13,232 nt of DNA from Planctomycetales bacterium (GCA_011772275.1 WVZU01000370.1:1-13232); one strand, 5' to 3'. Positions 1 to 6,729 are shown, counted from the first letter of the stretch. Notes: generated by a model not told the origin, from the sequence alone. Made by a program: numbers and translations.

Positions 1-310
1 CCCCTACCCCTGGCCAACGAAAGGTTTGGCCATCGCCCTGCAGATCCCACCTGAAAAATGCGGTTTGCAAGGGCCTTGCGGGGCGCCCCGTTACGGCTAC
101 ACTTGCGGTTACGCTAGCCGCAGCTCGATACCTGCGGCAAGCTCGTACGACGTTGACTACCTGAACCCGGTCCGAGATCCAGCAGGCACGCTCGCAGGGC
201 GTTGAGCAGCTTCGTCCGGTCGTGGGACGAGGGGCGAGCTTTTTTTGGGCCCCTGTGTAACTGGCTTGTCGGAAACAAGACCCATTTTTTTCAAAACAAT
301 CCGTAACAGT
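1..310. other. Intergenic region, no recognised gene
   Basis: I see no convincing coding sequence here. A frame is open from base 2 to about 207, but its translation is rich in Cys, Pro and Arg, has no recognisable motif, and crosses the palindromes listed separately, so I do not call it. The right part contains two T-runs, at 240-246 and 285-291. The second follows a short 5-bp hairpin (265-269 with 275-279) and could be a weak + strand terminator for something upstream. A promoter for the riboswitch must lie in this region, but I found no convincing -35/-10 pair. Confidence 0.6.
67..122. repeat. Cluster of three short palindromes
   Basis: Three inverted repeats are packed together. Positions 67-79 have 6-bp arms around one base. 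Positions 79-90 are a perfect 12-base palindrome, CGGGGCGCCCCG. Positions 104-122 form an 8-bp stem with one G-U wobble and a 3-base loop (CGC). The motif GTTACG occurs twice, at 90-95 and 108-113. These look like intergenic palindromic repeat material or the end-of-transcript structure of a gene to the left. Whether the unit is dispersed in the genome cannot be seen from this window. Confidence 0.5.
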
Positions 311-493
311 GTGCTGGTGTTCGGTTCGCGCCGATCTGGCGGACCGAGAAACAGGGAACTCCGGTGAAATGCCGGGACGGCCCCGCCGCTGTAACCAGGT
401 GTCGAAAGCGCCACCAAATCTTCCTGCCATTGTCGCACCGGCGACGAGAAGGCGAGGTGGCGCCAGCCTGGGAGTCAGAAGACCTGCCAGCAC
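311..493 (+). ncRNA. Cobalamin (adenosylcobalamin-class) riboswitch
   Basis: This is a complete B12-sensing aptamer of the long class-I type. The closing helix P1 is a perfect 7-bp match, GTGCTGG (311-317) with CCAGCAC (487-493). The conserved core is clear: GGGAA, then CCGGTGAAATGCCGG, then a CCCCGC...CTGTAA block (about 353-395). The B12 box lies at 465-488, starting AGCCTGGGAG and ending AGACCTGCC. Peripheral stems between core and box are present, including a TCGC/GCGA hairpin around 432-444. In this family, ligand binding usually represses the downstream gene by a transcriptional or translational mechanism. The next gene on the same strand is the DUF1559 protein, not a recognised B12 synthesis or transport gene. 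I see no terminator with a T-run after the aptamer, so translational control is more likely (inference). Confidence 0.95.
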
Positions 494-500
494 ATGACGA

Positions 501-525
501 GCGGCGCGCTGCGAGGGACAGCCGC
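501..525 (+). promoter_or_regulatory. Putative riboswitch expression-platform hairpin (P13-like)
   Basis: A stem pairs GCGG (501-504) with CCGC (522-525) and CTG (509-511) with CAG (519-521), leaving CGCG (505-508) bulged and a 7-base loop, CGAGGGA. It lies 7 nt after the aptamer's P1 helix, where cobalamin riboswitches usually carry the P13 hairpin whose loop kisses L5. The loop contains an SD-like GAGGGA. A kissing partner is only suggested: the CCCCG in the aptamer core would give four of five pairs. No T-run follows, so it is not an intrinsic terminator. Confidence 0.4.
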
Positions 526-650
526 CACACGTGAAGAGCCGTTTCCGAGGAAACGCGAATCGATCGCTTTTGTGCACGGGCCCGTGTGATGGCACGCCAT
601 TGGCCGTCGCACTGTTTGCCCGCCGAGCGCCAGACAAAGCTTTCATCCTG

Positions 651-1445
651 ATGAAATTTTTCTCTAAACATTCCCGCGGCACCGCTTTCACGCTGGTCGA
701 ATTACTGGTCGTGATTGCGGTCATGGGCGGGCTGGTGGCCCTGCTGATGCCTGCTCTGCAGGCGGTTCGCGCAGCGGCGACGCGGACCCGCTGCGGGAAC
801 AACCTCAAGCAGAACACGCTGGCTGTGCTGGTCTACCACGATATGTATCGCAAACTGCCGGTCGGTTCGCTGCCCGGCTGGCCAACGTCGGTGGCCTGGT
901 TCGCGGAAGTGGATTGGTCCAACAACACCGCGGATCCCACCAAGGGGGCAATTTCCCGATTTATCGAGCAGAGCCAGGTTGTCCTCCGCTGTCCCAGCAT
1001 GGACACGATCAACTACCTCTACGGCGGGGAGACGGGCGGTTACGGTTATAATCTCAACCTGGGCGCCACGCTGTATCCTCCACCCCTCTTCGCCCCCGTC
1101 GTCGTAGCCCGTAAGTTGTCGTATTTCCGCTCAACCACTCGCACACTCGTCTTCACCGATGCGGCCCGGATCCAGTTGCCCTGGGCGGGTGACCCCGTGC
1201 TGAAGGCGACCGAGAACATGTACCTCCAGGGGCCAGACGATCTGGAGCTCTACACCGAACCCGGCACTCATTTTCGTCACGGCGACATCGCCAACGTCTC
1301 TTTCCTGGACGGCCATGTCGATGGCATGATGCGTGCCGACGTGCCCTTCCCCGGTCATTGGCCCCTTGAAGCGGTCCAACTGGCGGATGATCTCAAGATC
1401 GGCTACGTGGCGGAAACGAGTGTCGAGATGTACCGGCCGCAGTGA
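651..1445 (+). CDS. DUF1559 pseudopilin-like protein (H-X9-DG)
   Basis: This 264-residue protein belongs to the DUF1559 family, greatly expanded in planctomycetes and generally of unknown function. It has a prepilin-type N-terminus: a short basic leader, then A12^[12 protein letters not shown] with Glu at mature position 5, and a hydrophobic helix to about residue 33. The residue before the cleavage site is Ala rather than the usual Gly. The family's CGNNLKQ motif follows at 48-54, a second Cys sits in RCPS (113-116), and the H-X9-DG motif is exact (His210, Asp220-Gly221). A prepilin peptidase should process it, leaving it membrane-anchored or in a pilus-like or secretion structure with the C-terminal domain outside. 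I chose ATG 651 because it gives a normal 12-residue leader. The frame is open back to GTG 531, which would add 40 atypical residues. No good SD precedes 651. It is the first gene after the cobalamin riboswitch, so its expression is probably B12-controlled. Confidence 0.88.
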   Translation: MKFFSKHSRGTAFTLVELLVVIAVMGGLVALLMPALQAVRAAATRTRCGNNLKQNTLAVLVYHDMYRKLPVGSLPGWPTSVAWFAEVDWSNNTADPTKGAISRFIEQSQVVLRCPSMDTINYLYGGETGGYGYNLNLGATLYPPPLFAPVVVARKLSYFRSTTRTLVFTDAARIQLPWAGDPVLKATENMYLQGPDDLELYTEPGTHFRHGDIANVSFLDGHVDGMMRADVPFPGHWPLEAVQLADDLKIGYVAETSVEMYRPQ

Positions 1446-1507
1446 GGGCTTGGCAGGTGCCCTGGTCGGATGAAGGCGCAAGGCGATTGACGCAGGGAAA
1501 AAATGGT

Positions 1508-2287
1508 ATGGACAAAAACCTGGATAGCAGCGGTTCGATCGTTGATCAGCAAAACCAGCGAGCCTGGGATGCGTACGCGCGGAAACAGGAGCGGTTTTCC
1601 CAGCCGGTGAGGGATCGACAGTTCGCTGACTTGTTGCGGCAGATCCGAGCCGACCCCTGGTTCGAGGGCCGGCTGGCCGGGGCCCGCCTGTTGTGCCTGG
1701 GCAGCGGAGGGGGTCGGCAGAGCGCCTTGTATGCTGCGGCTGGTGCCGAGGTGACGGTGGTGGACATCAGCTCGGAGATGCTGGCCCTGGACCGCGAAGT
1801 CGCCCGTCAGCGGCGACTTGCCTTGCGTCTTGTGCAGGCGTCGATCGACAACTTGTCGGCCCTGCCGCCCAACGCGTTCGATATCGTCGTGCAGCCGGTC
1901 AGTACCTGCTATGTGCCCGATGTGGTCGCCGTCTATCGGGAAGTTGCCAGGGTCGTAGTCGGCGGCGGGCTGTATGTCAGCCAGCACAAACAGCCTGCCA
2001 GCCTGCAGTGCGTATCCGATCTGACAGGCGCTGGCTACGTGCTTAGCGAACCCTACTACCGCTCGGATCCCCTGCCGCCGGTCGCCAGCAGCCCCTTGCG
2101 GGAGGAGGGGACGCTGGAGTTTTTGCACCGTTGGGAGCAGCTGGTGGGTGGTTTGTGCCGAGCTGGTTTTGTGGTGGAGGATTTCAGCGAACCGTTGCAT
2201 GCCACAGCCGGCGCGGCCCGCGGTACGTTCAATCACCGCTGCCAATACCTGCCCCCCTACGTGCGGATCAAAGCGCGGCGGCGCTGA
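1508..2287 (+). CDS. Class I SAM-dependent methyltransferase
   Basis: This 259-residue protein has a Rossmann-type methyltransferase fold. Motif I is LLCLGSGGGRQS (residues 61-72), whose Gly-rich loop binds S-adenosylmethionine. Asp86, at the end of the second strand (VTVVDIS), would contact the ribose. A motif-IV-like stretch, FDIVVQPVS, lies at 124-132 and a post-II segment, REVARVVVGGGLYVSQH, at about 144-160. The N-terminal part (AWDAYARKQERFSQ) looks like a substrate-side cap. The C-terminal half (FLHRWEQLVGGLCRAGFVVEDF) is typical of methyltransferases of the UbiE/COQ5-like fold. The substrate cannot be told. ATG 1508 is chosen because AGGGA (1494-1498) lies 9 nt upstream; the frame is open back to 1442 without an SD. 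It starts 62 nt after the DUF1559 stop on the same strand, so it could share the riboswitch-controlled transcript (inference). It is probably cytoplasmic. Confidence 0.85.
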   Translation: MDKNLDSSGSIVDQQNQRAWDAYARKQERFSQPVRDRQFADLLRQIRADPWFEGRLAGARLLCLGSGGGRQSALYAAAGAEVTVVDISSEMLALDREVARQRRLALRLVQASIDNLSALPPNAFDIVVQPVSTCYVPDVVAVYREVARVVVGGGLYVSQHKQPASLQCVSDLTGAGYVLSEPYYRSDPLPPVASSPLREEGTLEFLHRWEQLVGGLCRAGFVVEDFSEPLHATAGAARGTFNHRCQYLPPYVRIKARRR

Positions 2288-2301
2288 CCGAGGAGGCATG
2301 A

Positions 2302-2398
2302 CCGCGGGGGTCGAGAGTCTTTTTCGGGCGAGAAGGCGAACCGCCTCCGCCAGATTCGGCCGCTTTGCCCGAAAAAGACCTCCCGACCCCTCTTGCGG
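2302..2398. repeat. Long imperfect inverted repeat (stem-loop element)
   Basis: The inner arms are a perfect 13-bp match, 2317-2329 with 2367-2379. They extend outward, past one bulged C (2380) and one A-C mismatch, through a seven-base GGGGTCG/CGACCCC match to 2306-2391. An outer CCGC/GCGG pair (2302-2305 with 2395-2398) follows after a three-base bulge. The loop holds a smaller hairpin, AGGCG-AAC-CGCCT (2334-2346). The T5 run is inside the 5' arm, not after the stem, so this is not a standard intrinsic terminator on either strand. It lies just after the methyltransferase stop and before the aroE-like gene. It may be a terminator-like mRNA end structure or a dispersed palindromic element. 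Confidence 0.7.
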
Positions 2399-2481
2399 TC
2401 CGACCTTCTTTGCCGCCACCTCGCCAGCGGTCAAGCGGCGGGGCGGCGGCGCCGGTCTTTCCCCTTTCTTTTGCCAGACGA

Positions 2482-2512
2482 TATACTTTGTCCGGCGGCA
2501 GCTGGCCGCCGG
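2482..2512 (+). promoter_or_regulatory. Possible -10 box followed by a 5'-end hairpin
   Basis: TATACT (2482-2487) resembles a sigma-70-type -10 box, though no good -35 hexamer sits 16-19 nt upstream. A perfect 8-bp hairpin begins 5 nt later, CCGGCGGC (2492-2499), loop AGCTG, GCCGCCGG (2505-2512). If transcription starts near 2493 the mRNA would begin with this stem-loop. That could protect the transcript or hinder ribosome loading. Both the promoter call and the role are weakly supported. Confidence 0.3.
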
Positions 2513-2556
2513 TGGCATCGCATCCTTTCCCTTCTGCCCGATCCCGCGGTAACTTT

Positions 2557-3411
2557 GTGTTGAGCGAATCTTCCCTGCAAGAGATCATGTGCTGTGTGGG
2601 CCACGCCGTTGCCGGCTACCCTGCTCAGTATGTCATGGAAAAATGCTTTGCTGCCGCAGGGCTTGACTGCCGCTACCTGACCCTCGACGTGGCCCCGGAA
2701 AATCTGGGCGATGCGGTGCGCGGCATGCAGGCGATGGGTTTTCGCGGCGGGCACTTTACCGCGCCGCACAAGGCGGCGGTGATCCAGCACCTGCCGCAGC
2801 TGACGGACGAGGCGCGGCTGGCCGGGCTGGCGAATTTTGTTTATCGCGACCAGGAGGGCCAGTATGTGGGGGACAATACGGACGGCAAATCGTTGTGCCA
2901 GTGCCTCCAACATGTGCTCGACCCCTCCGGCCGAAACGTCCTCCTCCTGGGTGCCGGCGAAATGGCGCGGGCCATCGCTGTCGCCCTGGCCCTGGCCGGC
3001 GCTCGTGAAGTGAACATCGTCAATCGCTCGGTTGAGCACGGACAGCAATTGGCCGACCTGCTGAATGAGCAGGCCCAGGTGGCGGCGATGTTTTTTCCGT
3101 GGAGCGGTGATTGTGAGGTTCCGGCAGAGACAGATATTGTGGTGAACGCGACCAGCGTCGAGTCGGCCGATCCGCAAGCGCGGGTTGCCTTGGAGATTCA
3201 ATCGCTGAGCCCGCAGATGGTGGTGGCAGACATTGTGTTTAACCCGCCGCGGACGCGATTGTTGCAAGAAGCTGCCGAACAAGGTTGTTCGACGATCGAC
3301 GGATTGCAGCTGCTGGTCCAGCAAGGCGTGATTGCTTTTAAGACCTGGACCGGTGTCGAACCGGACGCCAACGTGATGCGCGAAGCGCTGGAAGAGTATC
3401 TCGAACTGTAG
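2557..3411 (+). CDS. aroE: Shikimate dehydrogenase-like protein, SxS motif absent
   Basis: This protein (284 residues from GTG 2557; E. coli AroE has 272) aligns with AroE end to end. AroE reduces 3-dehydroshikimate to shikimate with NADPH in aromatic amino acid synthesis in the cytoplasm. Catalytic Lys72 (PHK), Asn93 and Asp109 (NTDG) are present at the same spacing as E. coli Lys65, Asn86 and Asp102. Gln256 matches Gln244. The dinucleotide loop is GAGEMA (132-137), and NRS (156-158) suggests NADP. The C-terminal AFKTWTGVEP is standard. The SxS motif that binds the substrate carboxylate is replaced: the two serines become Tyr21 and Ala23 in AGYPAQ. So substrate or affinity may differ, or this may be an AroE paralogue. 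The start is uncertain: GTG 2557, TTG 2560 and ATG 2587 are all possible and none has a good SD. bioD begins 3 nt after the stop. Confidence 0.82.
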   Translation: MLSESSLQEIMCCVGHAVAGYPAQYVMEKCFAAAGLDCRYLTLDVAPENLGDAVRGMQAMGFRGGHFTAPHKAAVIQHLPQLTDEARLAGLANFVYRDQEGQYVGDNTDGKSLCQCLQHVLDPSGRNVLLLGAGEMARAIAVALALAGAREVNIVNRSVEHGQQLADLLNEQAQVAAMFFPWSGDCEVPAETDIVVNATSVESADPQARVALEIQSLSPQMVVADIVFNPPRTRLLQEAAEQGCSTIDGLQLLVQQGVIAFKTWTGVEPDANVMREALEEYLEL

Positions 3412-3414
3412 GCC

Positions 3415-4101
3415 ATGGAATCACCAGCTCAACGTGGCTTGTTTGTCACGGGCACCGGTACCGAAGTCGGCAAGACCTACGTCGCCGCTCTGATTGCCAG
3501 GCAGTTGTCTGCTGAGGGCCGGCGAGTGGGTGTTTACAAACCGGTGGCCAGCGGCTGCCGGCAGCATGACGGCCAGCTGGTTTCCGACGACGCCCTGCAG
3601 CTGTGGGAGGCAGCCGGCCGGCCGGGCCGCCTGGCGGACGTCTGCCCGCAAAACTTTGCCGCCCCGCTGGCCCCGCACCTGGCCGCCCGCGCCGCAGGTG
3701 ACCAGGTCGATGCCCGCTTGTTGCGGGAGGGGCTGAACGCCTGGCAGGGTCGCTGCGATATCGTCCTGGTCGAAGGGGCCGGCGGCCTGATGTCCCCGCT
3801 GGCCGATGACACCTACAATGCGACGCTGGCCGCCGAATTCGGTTTCCCCCTGGTGGTGGTGGCAGCCAACCGGCTGGGGGTGATCAATCAGGTGTTACAG
3901 ACTGTGATCACCGCCGGCACGGTCTGCAAAGATCTGGTCGTGGCCGGCGTCGTGTTGAACAACGTCTGCCGCGATCCGGACATCAGCTGTGCCACCAATC
4001 GCCAGCAATTGCAGGCGCGCTGCGGACCGCCCGTGCTGGCCGAGGTCGGCTGGCAAGCGGAAGAGCTGGCCGAGAGAGTCGATTGGTACGCCCTGGCGTA
4101 A
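3415..4101 (+). CDS. bioD: Dethiobiotin synthetase
   Basis: BioD closes the ureido ring of biotin by ATP-dependent carboxylation of 7,8-diaminopelargonate to dethiobiotin in the cytoplasm. The 228-residue length is normal. The P-loop GTGTEVGKT (13-21) is the family signature. Lys42 in YKPVASG, Asp59 and Glu120 in LVEGAGG fit the known Mg-ATP and substrate positions. ANRLGVIN (151-158) and VVLN (179-182) complete the typical fold. ATG 3415 follows the aroE-like stop by 3 nt, implying one transcript and probably coupled translation, as no clear SD of its own is visible. No other bio gene is in the window, so the remaining biotin genes must be elsewhere or missing. The gene ends toward the convergent GH57 gene. 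Confidence 0.95.
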   Translation: MESPAQRGLFVTGTGTEVGKTYVAALIARQLSAEGRRVGVYKPVASGCRQHDGQLVSDDALQLWEAAGRPGRLADVCPQNFAAPLAPHLAARAAGDQVDARLLREGLNAWQGRCDIVLVEGAGGLMSPLADDTYNATLAAEFGFPLVVVAANRLGVINQVLQTVITAGTVCKDLVVAGVVLNNVCRDPDISCATNRQQLQARCGPPVLAEVGWQAEELAERVDWYALA

Positions 4102-4261
4102 AACTCCGGCCTGGTCCGGGGCCGCCTGGCGGCGTCCGTTGGCCTCGCCCGGGCGTCTGACAGCCAAAGTAAAACATCCAGCCCAGGTCGCCAGGACTTT
4201 GGGTGGCGCGGGAAAGGTGACAGAGGATTTGGCGAAACTCCTGGTCCGCTTCGCCACGCGT

Positions 4262-4290
4262 GAAAAGGGCGTGGGAATAAGCCCTCTTTC
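4262..4290. terminator. Likely bidirectional terminator hairpin between bioD and GH57
   Basis: GAAAAGGGC (4262-4270) pairs with GCCCTCTTTC (4281-4290) as a 9-bp stem with one bulge and a 10-base loop. It lies between two convergent genes, where a shared terminator is expected. In either direction the 3' side of the stem ends with a short U-rich stretch (CUUUC or UUUUC) rather than a long U-run. A mutually exclusive hairpin, CCACGC (4254-4259) with GCGTGG (4269-4274), overlaps it. The rest of 4102-4344 shows no gene. Confidence 0.45.
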
Positions 4291-4344
4291 GTACCCCTTC
4301 CATGATCCGCTTCAACCCGCGGAAAGGGGCGCCGGCCACGGCGA

Positions 4345-6612
4345 TTAGCCCTGGCCGGCCGCTGTCGCGCTACAAGTCGATGCGGGGGTTGGCCGGGGCG
4401 GTTTCTCTGGCTGGCCCCGTTGTTCCCCCTGAAGTTTTTCCCCCTGAATTTTATCCCCCTGAATTTTATCGTGAAGACTTGTATCGATCGCCAGCGTCAT
4501 CGTCACGCCCCAACGTCCCTGAGCGTCTCCCTGGATCAGCCAGTGCGGCATGACCACTACGGACTGGTGGACGGCCTCGAAGCCCCCTTCGGATTGACTG
4601 ACCGACTGGATAGGGAACGTCCACAGATCGGTGGGGCGATTGCAGGAAAGGCCGATGTCCACGCCCAGCCATTCATCGATCAGCCCCAGACCTTGCACAG
4701 CCCGCAAATCGAGACAGGCGCCCAGCTGTCCCAGCACGTGGCGATCCGCATCGTAAAAGTACCGGTCGTCCGCGCCGGCCGGCAGCCCTGCAAAATTCCA
4801 TTCGACAGCAAAATGCAAGGGTCGGTCGCTGGGCAGCCCCTCCACCTGATAGCTGATTTCCAATGCCGACGATCCGGGTGCCAGGAAGATCGATTTGGAG
4901 ACCGTCAGTTCGGTGCCGTGTGCCAGCCCCTGCCGAACGAGGCGGACCGTGGCGCCCGCAGCCGCTTCGGAGACCTCCGCTCGGTACCCTCCATCCACAA
5001 AATCTCCGCGCTCAGCCACTTGTCCACTGGCCACAGCGTCCAGGTTGGTGTCGGTATCGAAAAAATGGTCCTGCAGCGATTTGCGCAGATAGCGATCGTG
5101 CTGGACCATTTTTTCCAGGCCTTCCTGTTTAAAAACCACTCGGTCGTGGATGCTGGCCACCTCACCGTCCGCCTGATCCGCGCCGCGGCGGACTTTCTCG
5201 TGGTAGGCTTCCGGGCGTCGGGCCAGGGTGGCCAGGAGGTTGTGGCAGATCGAGCGTACGTCGAGCTCGTACAGTTGTCCCCCGCTGGTTGGTTGAAAGA
5301 AGGCGGCCAGGCAGTCGGTCGTGACGACCACCTCGTCGCTGCCGTCAAAATTGAAATCCGCGGTTCGCACGGCCAGCCAGCTGTCGGTTCCTTTGCCGGC
5401 GGCCCGGTCCAGCAGGTTGTCGGCCAACAGCAGGTGCTTGTAAACGGCGTTGCGCAAGTGTGGCAAATAGATTCCCCCGAAGGCACCGTGCCAGTAGCTG
5501 CAATTGCACTGAGCTCGATACAGCTCGGTCCTCGCCTGACGGATCAGCTCTTGCGCGACCGGATCCTGCCCGCCATCTTGGGCCAGTTCCTCAAGTCGCT
5601 GGCTGACGATCATCATGCGGGCGTACATTTCGTTGGTTTCAGGATAGCGAACCTTGAAGTTCCGCCAGTTCCCGCCGCGCACAAAGGGGGATGTCAGTTC
5701 CCACATCGACGCATCCTGCAATGCGTGCCGGGCGTGTTCGAATTCCAGTTGCCGAGCGGCCGGCAGGGCCCACTCGGTCATTTCCCGATAGCTGCCCTCG
5801 GGCAGGTAGATTTTGCCCAGCGGCGGGATGTCGCGCAACACTTCACTGGGGGTGGCCGTCTCGATCCAATCCCGGTTCTCGCTCAACAAATCAAAAAATC
5901 GCCGCAGCCAACCATCGTCGTAAACATGTTTTTTCGTCTCCGGCCAGGAACCAAACTTCTCGCCATCGTCGCCAAAGGCCAGAACCGCATTCGGGTGCGA
6001 GCTGGCGACCTGACGCAGATAGTCGATCGTCGCCTCGGGCTGCTGGAAGGGGATCAAGTACCGCAACTGCTCGCTGCCAGGAAAGACCCGCAACAAGTGC
6101 CCCTGGTCCTCGGTGATGTAGTACCCGTACAGTTCTTCCTCGGACAAGCCGGCGTTCTTGAAGTGGAAGTCGTCCAGGAGGGTATAGCGGATGCCGGCCT
6201 CGGCGATGTCCCGGGTCAACGACTGTTCCCAGACCCGTTCTGGTATCCACATGCCTTGGACGCGTGAGTCGAGCCGGCTTTCCAGCCAGTCGGTGTACGT
6301 GCGGATCTGGCCGCGACGGTCGCGGGGCGGAATGCTGGTCAAGATCGGCTCGTAAAAAGCACCCCCCACAATCTCCACACGGCCCGCCCGCACCAACTGC
6401 CCCAGCCGCTCAAGATATTCCGGATGCCGCTGGTCCAGCCATTCCATCAACGGTCCGCTGGTATGCAGCCCGATCCGCAGCTGGGTGTACGGTTCGAAGA
6501 CCTCCAGAAACGGCAGGTAACTGTCCTGGTAAGCCTGCTCGAAAACGTGTTCAAAGTTCCCGATCGGCTGGTGATTATGAAGCAACAGGAGGAATCGTAT
6601 CGGTTGTGTCAT
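4345..6612 (-). CDS. GH57 4-alpha-glucanotransferase / alpha-amylase
   Basis: This 755-residue glycoside hydrolase family 57 enzyme matches the Thermococcus litoralis 4-alpha-glucanotransferase pattern over nearly its whole length. Visible signatures are HNHQPIGNF (12-20), GGAFYEP (83-89), WIPERVWE (122-129) with nucleophile Glu125, and FGDDGEKFG (213-221) with the acid/base Asp at 215 or 216. The middle and C-terminal domains (DUF1925/DUF1926 type) are recognised by FVRGGNW, CSYWHGAFGGIYLPHLR and FPIQSVSQSEGG. It should cleave or transfer alpha-1,4-glucan chains, in the cytoplasm since no signal peptide is seen. The family has both amylases and transferases, which sequence alone does not separate. 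The last 40 or so residues are an extra tail with tandem KIQGD-like repeats and a Pro/Ala-rich end. ATG 6612 is chosen because the protein family starts there; the frame runs back to 6678. No SD is evident. It lies 117 nt downstream of the galT-like gene on the same strand. Confidence 0.92.
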   Translation of the reverse strand: MTQPIRFLLLLHNHQPIGNFEHVFEQAYQDSYLPFLEVFEPYTQLRIGLHTSGPLMEWLDQRHPEYLERLGQLVRAGRVEIVGGAFYEPILTSIPPRDRRGQIRTYTDWLESRLDSRVQGMWIPERVWEQSLTRDIAEAGIRYTLLDDFHFKNAGLSEEELYGYYITEDQGHLLRVFPGSEQLRYLIPFQQPEATIDYLRQVASSHPNAVLAFGDDGEKFGSWPETKKHVYDDGWLRRFFDLLSENRDWIETATPSEVLRDIPPLGKIYLPEGSYREMTEWALPAARQLEFEHARHALQDASMWELTSPFVRGGNWRNFKVRYPETNEMYARMMIVSQRLEELAQDGGQDPVAQELIRQARTELYRAQCNCSYWHGAFGGIYLPHLRNAVYKHLLLADNLLDRAAGKGTDSWLAVRTADFNFDGSDEVVVTTDCLAAFFQPTSGGQLYELDVRSICHNLLATLARRPEAYHEKVRRGADQADGEVASIHDRVVFKQEGLEKMVQHDRYLRKSLQDHFFDTDTNLDAVASGQVAERGDFVDGGYRAEVSEAAAGATVRLVRQGLAHGTELTVSKSIFLAPGSSALEISYQVEGLPSDRPLHFAVEWNFAGLPAGADDRYFYDADRHVLGQLGACLDLRAVQGLGLIDEWLGVDIGLSCNRPTDLWTFPIQSVSQSEGGFEAVHQSVVVMPHWLIQGDAQGRWGVTMTLAIDTSLHDKIQGDKIQGEKLQGEQRGQPEKPPRPTPASTCSATAAGQG
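4425..4469. repeat. Three tandem 15-bp repeats inside the GH57 gene
   Basis: Three direct copies of CCCCCTGAATTTTAT (as read on the + strand) lie head to tail at 4425-4439, 4440-4454 and 4455-4469. The last two are identical and the first differs at three bases. They are in frame and encode KIQGD, KIQGE and KLQGE near the C-terminus of the minus-strand GH57 protein. The unit is more AT-rich than the surrounding gene. Confidence 0.95.
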
Positions 6613-6729
6613 GATGGTATTGTTGACGCCAGGGTGAGGCCAACCATTTAAAAAGTTGCGGAAGAAAACTGGTCCCAAATCATCTGGTTTATCTAATCGG
6701 ACAAGTTTCTCTGTATCTTCCCTGAAGTC
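6613..6729. other. AT-rich spacer between galT-like and GH57 genes
   Basis: This 117-nt spacer is clearly more AT-rich than its surroundings, with TTTAAAAAG and several A/T runs. It could hold a separate promoter for GH57 on the minus strand, but no -35/-10 pair with good spacing was found. In the GH57 frame, 22 extra codons are open back to an ATG at 6678; their translation is not family-like. Confidence 0.4.

Noticed and set aside
230..254. AGGGGC/GCCCCT inverted repeat around a T7 run
   Set aside because: The T-run is in the loop rather than after the stem, so it does not fit a terminator, and the 6-bp stem may be chance in GC-rich DNA.
265..291. Hairpin plus T7 run as an intrinsic terminator upstream of the riboswitch
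   Set aside because: The stem is only 5 bp and separated from the T-run by five bases; too weak to call as a feature.
1403..2518. Minus-strand open frame of 371 codons opposite the methyltransferase
   Set aside because: No recognisable domain; the + strand frame has an SD, a SAM motif and a sensible start.
2431..3324. Minus-strand open frame of 297 codons opposite the aroE-like gene
   Set aside because: Shadow frame with no family signature; the + strand product aligns over its full length with AroE.
4420..6267. Long + strand open frame (615 codons) opposite the GH57 gene
   Set aside because: It lies wholly antisense to a gene with clear family motifs and shows no motif of its own; it is a codon-bias shadow.
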